Source of the DNA: Halobacteriovoraceae bacterium | GTDB lineage: Bacteria; Bdellovibrionota; Bacteriovoracia; Bacteriovoracales; Bacteriovoracaceae | Direction of reading: 5' to 3' | Length of the DNA stretch: 7,962 nucleotides | Assembly: GCA_018663815.1 (NCBI GenBank) | Contig: JABJPQ010000185.1 | Location: forward strand, 1 to 7,962 | In this document: piece by piece, positions 1-5,526 of the stretch | Layout: each line of letters begins with the position of its first letter | Numbering within the stretch: the first letter of the stretch is position 1 | Translations under genes and position numbers: made by a program | Notes under the pieces: model-generated | Databases searched by the model: none | The model's input: only the letters and a program-made list of their open reading frames with translations | What the model was told of the DNA's origin: nothing

Positions 1-30
1 AACATCATTTATTGTAATTTCTTTCTTCAT
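1..30 (-). CDS. Possible 5' end of a minus-strand gene (10 codons visible)
   Basis: Reading the minus strand from base 30 gives an ATG followed by nine open codons (MKKEITINDV) that run off the window. A GTGAG stretch five bases upstream is a weak ribosome-binding site, and a possible promoter lies 35 to 63 bases upstream of the ATG. The reading direction matches the TatD-family gene behind it, 91 bases away. Ten residues are too few to assign a family; the start carries charge and no signal peptide, so a cytoplasmic protein is more likely. The call could be chance, because short open stretches are common in AT-rich DNA. Confidence 0.4.
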   Translation of the reverse strand, partial: MKKEITINDV

Positions 31-64
31 TAGGACTCACTTTTATTTTTTAAGAGGAAATTCT

Positions 65-93
65 ATTTTACTAAGATTATTTCACCTTGTATC
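65..93 (-). promoter_or_regulatory. Weak candidate promoter upstream of the edge gene
   Basis: On the minus strand GATACA (93-88) is followed after 17 bases by TAAAAT (70-65). The -10 matches the sigma-70 consensus at five of six bases, but the -35 matches at only three. It would start RNA near base 58, leaving a leader of about 28 bases before the ATG at base 30. No convincing terminator separates this site from the TatD-family gene, so read-through from that operon is equally possible. Confidence 0.28.
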
Positions 94-121
94 GAATGGG
101 TAAAGAATATCATTTAATAGA

Positions 122-784
122 TTAAGAGTTTCTTAATTTTGTGAAATTAGTTTCTAAGGTCTTTTTTATGGTTTGTAAATCTAGGTTCAATATTTTACTA
201 AGTGCCTTGTAGTTTTCTTCTATGTCGGTTTCAATACTATTATCAGTCTCTAGAAAGATTTTATTAAGGGGGACCTCTTTGATGAGAGTAAGCATTTTTG
301 TCGTGTTTAAAGCGTCTGCACTCAAACTTATATAAGTACTAAAATGACGACAAAACTGCTGATAGACTTTAGCGTTACTACGATAACCGTGAATGACAAT
401 ATTTCCTGTATAGTTAAGCTTTTTTAGGTCTTGTATGCACTCTTGATAGGAGCGAACACAATGAAGTATTATCACTGATATATCAAGTTCTATGGCCAAA
501 GATATTTGTTTTTTAAAAACATCTCGCTGAAGATTAAAGTCTTTATCGCATGTTTTATCAAGGCCAATTTCTCCCAACCCTACAAAGCCTGGGTTAGGAG
601 AGTACTTTTTAAGTTGGGTACTAAACTTATTAAAGTTATGGTTACCAACTTCCCAAGGGTGGATACCATAACTAAAATAACTGGGAAGAGGTTCTATTTT
701 CTCCGTAAGGCTTAATTGGTAGACTTCATGAGTATGTGGGCAATTTGTTAGGTGATGGGTGTGTAGGTTAAGAAACTTATTCAT
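122..784 (-). CDS. Short TatD-family metal-dependent hydrolase
   Basis: The 220-aa product belongs to the TatD family of TIM-barrel metal hydrolases, whose studied members are DNases (3'-5' exonuclease or DNA-repair roles). Expected metal-site elements are visible in order: H8-T-H10, YGIHPW at 39-44, GEIGLD at 71-76 with E72, H108 in ILHC, H132 in IHGYRSN, and D181 in ETD. It is shorter than the usual 255-265 residues. The spacing from HTHH to GIHPW is compressed, the Asp of the usual D-x-H-x-H is N6, and the usual HCFSG-like loop reads HGYRSN. Shortened TatD proteins with NIHTHH-like starts occur in Bacteroidetes (recalled, not searched). The ATG overlaps the tcdA stop by eight bases, so it is probably translated by coupling; only a poor AAGAA element precedes it. 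Family assignment is firm, while the substrate (DNA or another phosphoester) is open. Confidence 0.9.
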   Translation of the reverse strand: MNKFLNLHTHHLTNCPHTHEVYQLSLTEKIEPLPSYFSYGIHPWEVGNHNFNKFSTQLKKYSPNPGFVGLGEIGLDKTCDKDFNLQRDVFKKQISLAIELDISVIILHCVRSYQECIQDLKKLNYTGNIVIHGYRSNAKVYQQFCRHFSTYISLSADALNTTKMLTLIKEVPLNKIFLETDNSIETDIEENYKALSKILNLDLQTIKKTLETNFTKLRNS

Positions 785-1514
785 GTGCTATTCTTTTTAG
801 TGCGTAAGCGACAGCAGCAAAGCCAAAGCTTGCGGTTACAAAACTAGCACTCCCAAGCCCTGATTGGCAGTTAATACCAGTTGTTGAGGAGCTTTCTTGC
901 ATTTTCTTCGGCAGCTCAGTAGAAGTTACGGTAGGGACTTTGTAGGGATCTTTGTGAAATTTGTAAAAACCATAATTTTTCTTTAAATAGCGTTTTACAT
1001 GCTGAAGAAGTTTATCATTTATAGTTCTATTTATGTCTCTGATTTCAATTAAGGTTGGATCAAGTCTCGCACCTGTTGCACCTATGGAAATAAAAGGAAT
1101 CTTTCTTTGAGTGCATTCGTGGATGAGTAATGATTTATTTTTATAAGAGTCAATGGCATCAAAGATAAAATCAAATTGATTGGCAAAAACAAACTCTTTA
1201 GTCGATTCAGTAAAAAAGTCGGCGATACAATTCACATTAATTGATGAATTAATTGCCAGCATTCTTTTCTTGATTTCCTCCACCTTTGTTTTACCAATAT
1301 TTGTAGATAATGCATGGACTTGACGGTTGATATTGCTCTCACAAATTTCATCAAGGTCAACAACCGCTACATTAAGTGCACCACTGCGGGCTAAAGCTTC
1401 ACATACCCACGATCCAACACCTCCTATTCCTACAACGAGAAAGTGAGCGCTTTGAATTTTTGTAAAGTTTTCTGGTTCAAATAAATTTATAATGCCCTCA
1501 AATGCATTGTTCAT
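777..1514 (-). CDS. tcdA: tRNA threonylcarbamoyladenosine dehydratase TcdA (CsdL)
   Basis: This E1-like (ThiF/MoeB superfamily) enzyme uses ATP to dehydrate t6A at position 37 of ANN-decoding tRNAs to the cyclic form ct6A, which supports decoding; it acts in the cytoplasm. The 245-aa product follows E. coli TcdA closely: VVGIGGVGSW (27-36, nucleotide loop), VVDLDEI (51-57), NRQVHAL (63-69), K75 and K77, DAIDS (119-123), IDP-like LDPT (151-154), and the C-terminal NCQSGLGSASFVTASFGF block (215-232). E. coli TcdA has 268 residues; this one is shorter at the N terminus and in the region before the C-terminal block. In E. coli the CsdA/CsdE sulfur relay is a partner, but neither gene is in this window. 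The ATG overlaps the upstream stop as ATGA, with only a distant AGG as ribosome-binding site, so translation is probably coupled. Confidence 0.95.
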   Translation of the reverse strand: MNNAFEGIINLFEPENFTKIQSAHFLVVGIGGVGSWVCEALARSGALNVAVVDLDEICESNINRQVHALSTNIGKTKVEEIKKRMLAINSSINVNCIADFFTESTKEFVFANQFDFIFDAIDSYKNKSLLIHECTQRKIPFISIGATGARLDPTLIEIRDINRTINDKLLQHVKRYLKKNYGFYKFHKDPYKVPTVTSTELPKKMQESSSTTGINCQSGLGSASFVTASFGFAAVAYALKRIAHE

Positions 1515-2434
1515 TTCATATAACCTAAGACAGCTTCAAAACTAAGTAAAAATCCAGGTGAACGGTGAAAATTTGCTTCTTTAGAGAATGTTACGTATGG
1601 CGAAGCTTCCATAAAAAGCCATTTACGATAAACAAGTTGCCTGTATGTCGTTTGTAACAAGTAGCTTTGTAAGTTTAATGATGGAGTGCTGGTGGAGATA
1701 ACGTGGGCATGGTAGGAAAGAGCTTTTGTTTTATCAATTTTATGAAAAAGGGAAGGTCCATTTTTAAAACGAATGGAATAGTCTTCATCATTCCAAAAAA
1801 CATTATTGACCATCCTCAAAACATGTTTTCTGCTTAGAGATCTGTCAAAATTCATATCGAGGTTGGAGGTAAATCCTTTTGAGTTAACCCACTTTATTTG
1901 TTCATCTATTTTTAATATCCACTGTTGAAATACAATTATTTTTTGAGCATTAAATTTACTGAAGACAACCATTGGAACATTAACCAGTACTCCGGTGCTA
2001 GTTGAAAAATCGATGCCAGATTTTTGGGCAATATATTTCATACCTGCTGTTAAGTTTGTCTCCTCAATTTCATTGCTCTCACCTATGGATTCCGATGCTT
2101 TATTTGTCGCATCATCAAGATCATCATCTTCGCTTTCAATAAAAAGTTGTAATTTTTTTTGGGTCATAGGAAGTATTAGTCGATAGTTAACCTCTGGAAT
2201 AACATAAGGACCTCCAGCTTCTCTAAAGTAGGTGTCGAGGGTAATTTTTAGCTTAGATTTATTAATCACCTTTTCATCAGTGGAATCTGCAAAAAACTCA
2301 TCAACATTATTTGAAAGAACTAATAGGTCTTCTGATAGAGTCTCATGAGCTTTATCAATAAAGTTTTTTTGATAATAATCCTTGGCCATTATGGCGCGAG
2401 GCAGTACCAATATGGCTAAGAGTATGATTTTCAT
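1511..2434 (-). CDS. Probable outer-membrane protein of unknown function, first gene of the tcdA operon
   Basis: The 307-aa product starts with a short basic end and a hydrophobic stretch (2-17) ending in AIMA before KDYYQ, a plausible signal peptide, although P12 and R13 sit unusually within it. VDEFFAD (44-50) and a strand-like block (60-100) follow, then an acidic low-complexity linker (about 100-126), then alternating polar/hydrophobic segments with many aromatics (185-306), as in an outer-membrane barrel or beta sheet. I recall a proteobacterial family of hypothetical proteins with a similar IDDFFGDE-like start and barrel-like end, but cannot name a characterised member. It heads the operon and shares ATGA with tcdA. 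No Shine-Dalgarno element precedes the ATG, and a promoter lies so close that the mRNA may be leaderless. A later start at M16 would lose the signal peptide. Function is unknown. Confidence 0.8.
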   Translation of the reverse strand: MKIILLAILVLPRAIMAKDYYQKNFIDKAHETLSEDLLVLSNNVDEFFADSTDEKVINKSKLKITLDTYFREAGGPYVIPEVNYRLILPMTQKKLQLFIESEDDDLDDATNKASESIGESNEIEETNLTAGMKYIAQKSGIDFSTSTGVLVNVPMVVFSKFNAQKIIVFQQWILKIDEQIKWVNSKGFTSNLDMNFDRSLSRKHVLRMVNNVFWNDEDYSIRFKNGPSLFHKIDKTKALSYHAHVISTSTPSLNLQSYLLQTTYRQLVYRKWLFMEASPYVTFSKEANFHRSPGFLLSFEAVLGYMK

Positions 2435-2442
2435 GATCTATA

Positions 2443-2471
2443 ATGTTAAAAGATAGCATATTAAATGTCTA
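2443..2471 (-). promoter_or_regulatory. Candidate sigma-70 promoter of the 307-aa protein/tcdA/TatD operon, possibly leaderless
   Basis: On the minus strand TAGACA (2471-2466, five of six consensus bases) is followed by exactly 17 bases and TAACAT (2448-2443, four of six). The -10 ends eight bases before the ATG at 2434, so RNA would begin at or within one or two bases of the start codon. The absence of a ribosome-binding site upstream of that ATG fits. The -35 lies in one arm of an inverted repeat shared with the divergent side. Confidence 0.45.
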
Positions 2472-2497
2472 AGTATTTTTTTCTACGTAGTTAGACA
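2466..2497. repeat. Nested inverted repeat in the divergent intergenic region; possible operator
   Basis: TGTCTAA (2466-2472) and TTAGACA (2491-2497) are perfect inverted copies 18 bases apart. Between them lies the perfect 8-base palindrome CTACGTAG (2483-2490), directly abutting the right arm, and a T-rich run. The left arm contains the -35 hexamer of the leftward promoter, so a dimeric regulator bound here could control one or both transcripts. It is not placed like a terminator, since neither flanking gene reads into it. The arms are short enough that chance cannot be excluded. Confidence 0.4.
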
Positions 2498-2555
2498 GTG
2501 TTAGTTTCTTTCTGCCCCTAGATTAGGTAGACTCTTCAAAACAGCTTTAACTTAC

Positions 2556-2562
2556 AAAGGAG
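2556..2562 (+). promoter_or_regulatory. Strong Shine-Dalgarno site that fixes a GTG start
   Basis: AAAGGAG ends six bases before the GTG at 2569. The next in-frame ATG (2581, M5) would have the site too far away and would strip the basic start of the signal peptide, so GTG is the better choice. Confidence 0.8.
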
Positions 2563-2568
2563 TGCTTT

Positions 2569-3132
2569 GTGAAAATCTTAATGACTTTAATGATACTAAC
2601 TTTTACCTTTTCTAGTTTTGCTTTCGAGCTTCAGTTTGAACGTGGTAATGAAATGAATACGACTCAATTAATCGGGAATGTAGAAGTTTCCTGCTTCAAT
2701 AGTATTGGGAGCAATAGAACGAGAACTTATAATTACTATCGTTGTAATGATCTTCTTTTGAACGGGGGAGACTACGGTGCAGTGATGGTTGTTGACGGTA
2801 GTATTGATGCTGATTGGGTTAAATTACAAAGAGAGGGGTCAAGGTATATCAAGGGGTCACGCTTTAACGCTGTTACTGGCAAGTCAAAAAAGAATTATAA
2901 TATGTGGATTCATAGCGTTTTCCAAAAGCCATTATTAAAAGTGGGTGAAAATATAATTAGATACACATTTACTAAAAAGAAGGTTGTTGTAGCGACTGGT
3001 AGTTTTACTGTTTATGTTCACAATGACGTTGTAAGACAGTGTCAACGCTCAACTATTATCAATTATGGACCTTGCCCAAGTGCTTATAGCGCTTGTCAAG
3101 AATACTATTACAGACAAAATTACTGTCAATAG
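2569..3132 (+). CDS. Exported six-cysteine protein of unknown family
   Basis: The 187-aa product begins with a clear Sec signal peptide: K2, a hydrophobic stretch, and SSFA at 15-18 with likely cleavage before F19. The mature part has six cysteines (C42, C59, C158, C169, C176, C186), an even number that could form three disulfides in an oxidising compartment; four cluster in the Tyr-rich last 30 residues. The middle has short strand-like stretches (KVVVATGSFTVYV, 138-150), suggesting a beta-sandwich. The GTG start is supported by a strong AAAGGAG (2556-2562) six bases upstream and by the signal peptide starting exactly there. It precedes the YiiX-like hydrolase by 40 bases on the same strand with no terminator between, so the two are probably co-transcribed. 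I recognise no named family. Similar FELxFERGNE-type proteins may exist in Bacteriovoracaceae, but that is memory, not a search. Confidence 0.85.
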   Translation: MKILMTLMILTFTFSSFAFELQFERGNEMNTTQLIGNVEVSCFNSIGSNRTRTYNYYRCNDLLLNGGDYGAVMVVDGSIDADWVKLQREGSRYIKGSRFNAVTGKSKKNYNMWIHSVFQKPLLKVGENIIRYTFTKKKVVVATGSFTVYVHNDVVRQCQRSTIINYGPCPSAYSACQEYYYRQNYCQ

Positions 3133-3172
3133 TACAGATCAAATTGATGACTTTTTTTAAGGAGAGTTTACT

Positions 3173-4762
3173 ATGAAAGGATTTCTATTAACTTTTTTAC
3201 TGGCTTTTACAAGTTCCGCTTTTGCTGAGTCAAAAGACATTGCCATTTTGCATGAATCAATTATTCGATTAGAGAAGATCCTCACTTACTATGATACCGA
3301 TATTGCTAGCTTACTAAAGCGCTATAAAGATGAAGAGCATGTTATTTTTAACCGTGATGAAAGAACTGCTATTAATACCTTTTGGACTCAGTTTATCGAT
3401 ACTCGAATTACCATGCATACTATATATAACGCTCATAGAAGTGAAGAATCGTCTTATACTAAAAGATTAATCCTCTATACCGTGAACCTGCATTTACAAC
3501 TTTCAGCGGCTACGTTGTCATATAATTTATGGTCAAATGAGAATGCGAGAAAAGCTTTAAATGAAACGAATAAGAATGAAATCCCGCGGGGATCTTTTAT
3601 TAATCTTGAAAATGAGCTTTTTAGAAGTTTGCGACCTAAGAGTGAAAGTATTGCTTTAGAAATGCCAACAATGTTTCCTGTTTATCAACTCGAGCAAGAT
3701 GCAAGAAAATTTAAAAATATGCTTAAGCCAAATATGGACGAATTATCTGTTGAGATTGAAAATCTCAATAATATTGCAGAAGCCAGATTTTCCATCTACA
3801 AAGGTTTTGTTAAGAAATCTCGTAATGCTCTTACCGTTCAAAAGAGATTTATCGTCTATAAGTTTAAAAATGTATTCTATGCAGTCGTTAAAAAAATATC
3901 TACCTGGTTGGGTGATACGAAATCTCGTGAAAGAAATCCTGATAATTACAATGGTCAAACTTTAATTGATCTCAAAATGGCCAAGGAAATGGAAAGAAAA
4001 GTTCACCCCGGTGATATCATGATTTCAAGAACAAATTGGTTTTTATCAAATATGTTCTTACCGGGATTTTGGCCACATTCATTTATTTATATTGGAAACA
4101 AAAATAAGGTGGAGAAATATTTTAATGATGATGAAGTTAATACATACTACTTTAATAAATGCCTAACATTGAATCTTGCCTGTACTCATCTTGTTAGTTT
4201 TCTGGCCGTATCTCCTACTACCAAAAATGCTTGGCAGGCACACCAAGTTAAAGATAAGCATGGGTTTGATAAGGTTTTGATTGAAGCGACTTCTGATGGA
4301 GTTCATTTTTCGAGTATCAAACATACTTTTTTGAATGACTATTTGGCTGCAATTAGACCAAAAACATCGAAACTTACTAAAGCGCAATCAATTGAAGATG
4401 CGATGGCATCTTTTGGTCTAGAGTATGATTTTGATTTTGATTATACCACTGATGATAGGGTTGTATGCTCTGAGTTGGTAGCTAAGTCATATGCTGCAAG
4501 AATTGATAAACCAGATGCACTTGAATTAAACTATGACAGTGATAAAGAAAAATATCTTTCGGTAACAGTGGGACGCTTATCATTACCTGTTGTTAATTTT
4601 GTCCATAAAATCTATGACGAAAATGTTCTTAAGCTTAGAGCGCCTCAGTTTGACTTTGTTGCTTTTTTAAAAGGTGACCCAAAGAATAAGGAAGCTCGTT
4701 TTTCCACAGAAAAAGATTTCTATGCATCTAGGTTATGGCCAAAATGGGATTTCATGAACTAG
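3173..4762 (+). CDS. Exported YiiX/YebB-like (permuted NlpC/P60) cysteine hydrolase with large N-terminal helical region
   Basis: The 529-aa product has a Sec signal peptide (1-18, SSAFA then ESKD) and a long, mostly helical, charged region (about 20-270) of no recognised family. A C-terminal module (about 275-445) has the YiiX/YebB signature: HPGDIMIS (278-285), WPHSFIYIG (300-308) with H302, LIEATSDGV (369-377) with E371, YLAAIRP (390-396), GLEYDFDFDY (415-424) and VVCSELVAKSY (430-440) with C432. H302, E371 and C432 are the expected catalytic set of the circularly permuted papain-like fold. Family members are thought to cut peptide, amide or lipid ester bonds; the substrate here is unknown. 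Length far exceeds E. coli YiiX (about 200 residues). The ATG follows AAGGAG (3159-3164) by eight bases. It lies 40 bases after the six-cysteine gene and is likely co-expressed with it. Periplasmic or secreted location is inferred from the signal peptide. Confidence 0.85.
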   Translation: MKGFLLTFLLAFTSSAFAESKDIAILHESIIRLEKILTYYDTDIASLLKRYKDEEHVIFNRDERTAINTFWTQFIDTRITMHTIYNAHRSEESSYTKRLILYTVNLHLQLSAATLSYNLWSNENARKALNETNKNEIPRGSFINLENELFRSLRPKSESIALEMPTMFPVYQLEQDARKFKNMLKPNMDELSVEIENLNNIAEARFSIYKGFVKKSRNALTVQKRFIVYKFKNVFYAVVKKISTWLGDTKSRERNPDNYNGQTLIDLKMAKEMERKVHPGDIMISRTNWFLSNMFLPGFWPHSFIYIGNKNKVEKYFNDDEVNTYYFNKCLTLNLACTHLVSFLAVSPTTKNAWQAHQVKDKHGFDKVLIEATSDGVHFSSIKHTFLNDYLAAIRPKTSKLTKAQSIEDAMASFGLEYDFDFDYTTDDRVVCSELVAKSYAARIDKPDALELNYDSDKEKYLSVTVGRLSLPVVNFVHKIYDENVLKLRAPQFDFVAFLKGDPKNKEARFSTEKDFYASRLWPKWDFMN

Positions 4763-4767
4763 AACAC

Positions 4768-5526
4768 TTAAAATAATGCTAAGGATGGAAGAAGAATGTG
4801 TTCCATCCTTAATATTAAGTTTAGCCCTGGTTTTTGATCGCTGGAGTGAAGGCTTCCTATGCCAAAAGTCATTTTAAAATTTTCAATTCTTTTTTGATAG
4901 ATAGCAAGATGAAGCTGGTAATCTTTGTTTGATTCAAGAAACTGTACCTGATCACTAACAAGACCAATAAGGTCATCCCCCAATTTATAACCTAAGAAGT
5001 AAGTTCTTTGTATTTGTTTTTCGTTGTTAAGTTGAGTCGCTAAAATGTATTCGTATTCAGCTACACTTGAGCCGGTGTTATAATCATCATGATAAGTATT
5101 CCTGAACTCTGAGTAGGAAAATGTACTCAGAAATGGTCCGTAAGCTAAGGCCAGTTTACCAAAACTATAGTCTTTGAACATCTTGCCTTCGCATGCAACA
5201 TCAGTGCAATCAAAATAAGTAAATTCATCGTATTCAGAAGTGACTTCTTTGTGACCAGCACCTAAGCCAATAAAAGAGATTGGGTAAACCGTTAGTTTTG
5301 CATCGTAAGTGGAAACGACAACAGATGAGCTACCAGTAACACTTGGGCGTATAAGCCCATATAGAGGTGATTGGCCGTTGTCACCCCAAAGAATTTGATT
5401 GTAACCTGTATCAATAAAGGCATCTCCGCCTAAGCTAGGGTATGACCTTGCAGTTGCTCCATACTTAAAGTCAACTTGCGCTGCTAGATTGCAGGATATT
5501 AATAAAGTGAGAATTAAATATTTCAA
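4768..5526 (-). CDS. Probable outer-membrane beta-barrel protein, unknown function, TTG start
   Basis: The 252-aa product has an N-terminal signal peptide (about 1-16, LAA before QVDFKYG), alternating hydrophobic/polar segments rich in Tyr, Phe and Gly throughout, one close cysteine pair (C107, C112) in an otherwise Cys-free mature part, and a terminal Phe (LALF), as in barrel proteins recognised by the BAM machinery. LISC at 9-12 resembles a lipobox, but it lies very near the start, so Sec signal peptidase I processing is more likely. The start codon is TTG, sharing TTGA with the stop of the FAD oxidase; AGAGGA (5538-5533) stands six bases upstream. The next Met is residue 116, so no other start preserves the signal peptide. 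I recall similar ARSYP...LWGD proteins in Bdellovibrionota but know no function. Its last codons overlap a terminator hairpin. Confidence 0.8.
   Translation of the reverse strand: MKYLILTLLISCNLAAQVDFKYGATARSYPSLGGDAFIDTGYNQILWGDNGQSPLYGLIRPSVTGSSSVVVSTYDAKLTVYPISFIGLGAGHKEVTSEYDEFTYFDCTDVACEGKMFKDYSFGKLALAYGPFLSTFSYSEFRNTYHDDYNTGSSVAEYEYILATQLNNEKQIQRTYFLGYKLGDDLIGLVSDQVQFLESNKDYQLHLAIYQKRIENFKMTFGIGSLHSSDQKPGLNLILRMEHILLPSLALF
4780..4811. terminator. Bidirectional hairpin terminator overlapping the end of a coding region
   Basis: A perfect 11-bp inverted repeat, TAAGGATGGAA (4780-4790) and TTCCATCCTTA (4801-4811), encloses a 10-base loop. It lies 17 bases after the stop of the plus-strand hydrolase and inside the last codons of the minus-strand 252-aa gene. 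On the minus strand it is followed by GCATTATTTTAAG, a moderately U-rich tail that contains the stop codon. On the plus strand the tail (ATATTAAGTTT) is weaker. The converging genes are only five bases apart, so this is the obvious place to stop both transcripts. Confidence 0.7.

Noticed and set aside
31..121. Terminator after the TatD-family gene
   Set aside because: Only a weak six-pair stem (TTTACC/GGTGAA) with a long loop and no T-run can be drawn.
506..715. Plus-strand open frame of 69 codons
   Set aside because: It lies antisense inside the TatD-family gene, whose motifs are intact, and it has no ribosome-binding site or family resemblance.
1995..2186. Plus-strand open frame of 63 codons
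   Set aside because: It is antisense to the 307-aa gene; its Ser/Leu-rich composition mirrors the acidic linker on the other strand.
2492..2524. Rightward promoter using TAGACA (2492) and TAGATT (2519)
   Set aside because: The spacing is 21 bases, outside the normal range, and no better pair was found; the rightward start remains unassigned.
3699..3965. Open frames on both strands inside the hydrolase gene (also 3743-3958 and 4163-4387 minus)
   Set aside because: They are out-of-frame or antisense shadows of a continuous 529-codon gene with recognisable catalytic motifs.
4423..4444. Short GATTTT-type tandem repeat encoding FDFDY
   Set aside because: It corresponds to the expected G-x-x-YD-x-x-F segment before the catalytic Cys and is too short to call a repeat element.
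5490..5526. Lipoprotein signal (LISC) in the 252-aa protein
   Set aside because: The Cys is at residue 12, leaving too short a hydrophobic stretch, and a better signal peptidase I site (LAA before Q17) follows directly.
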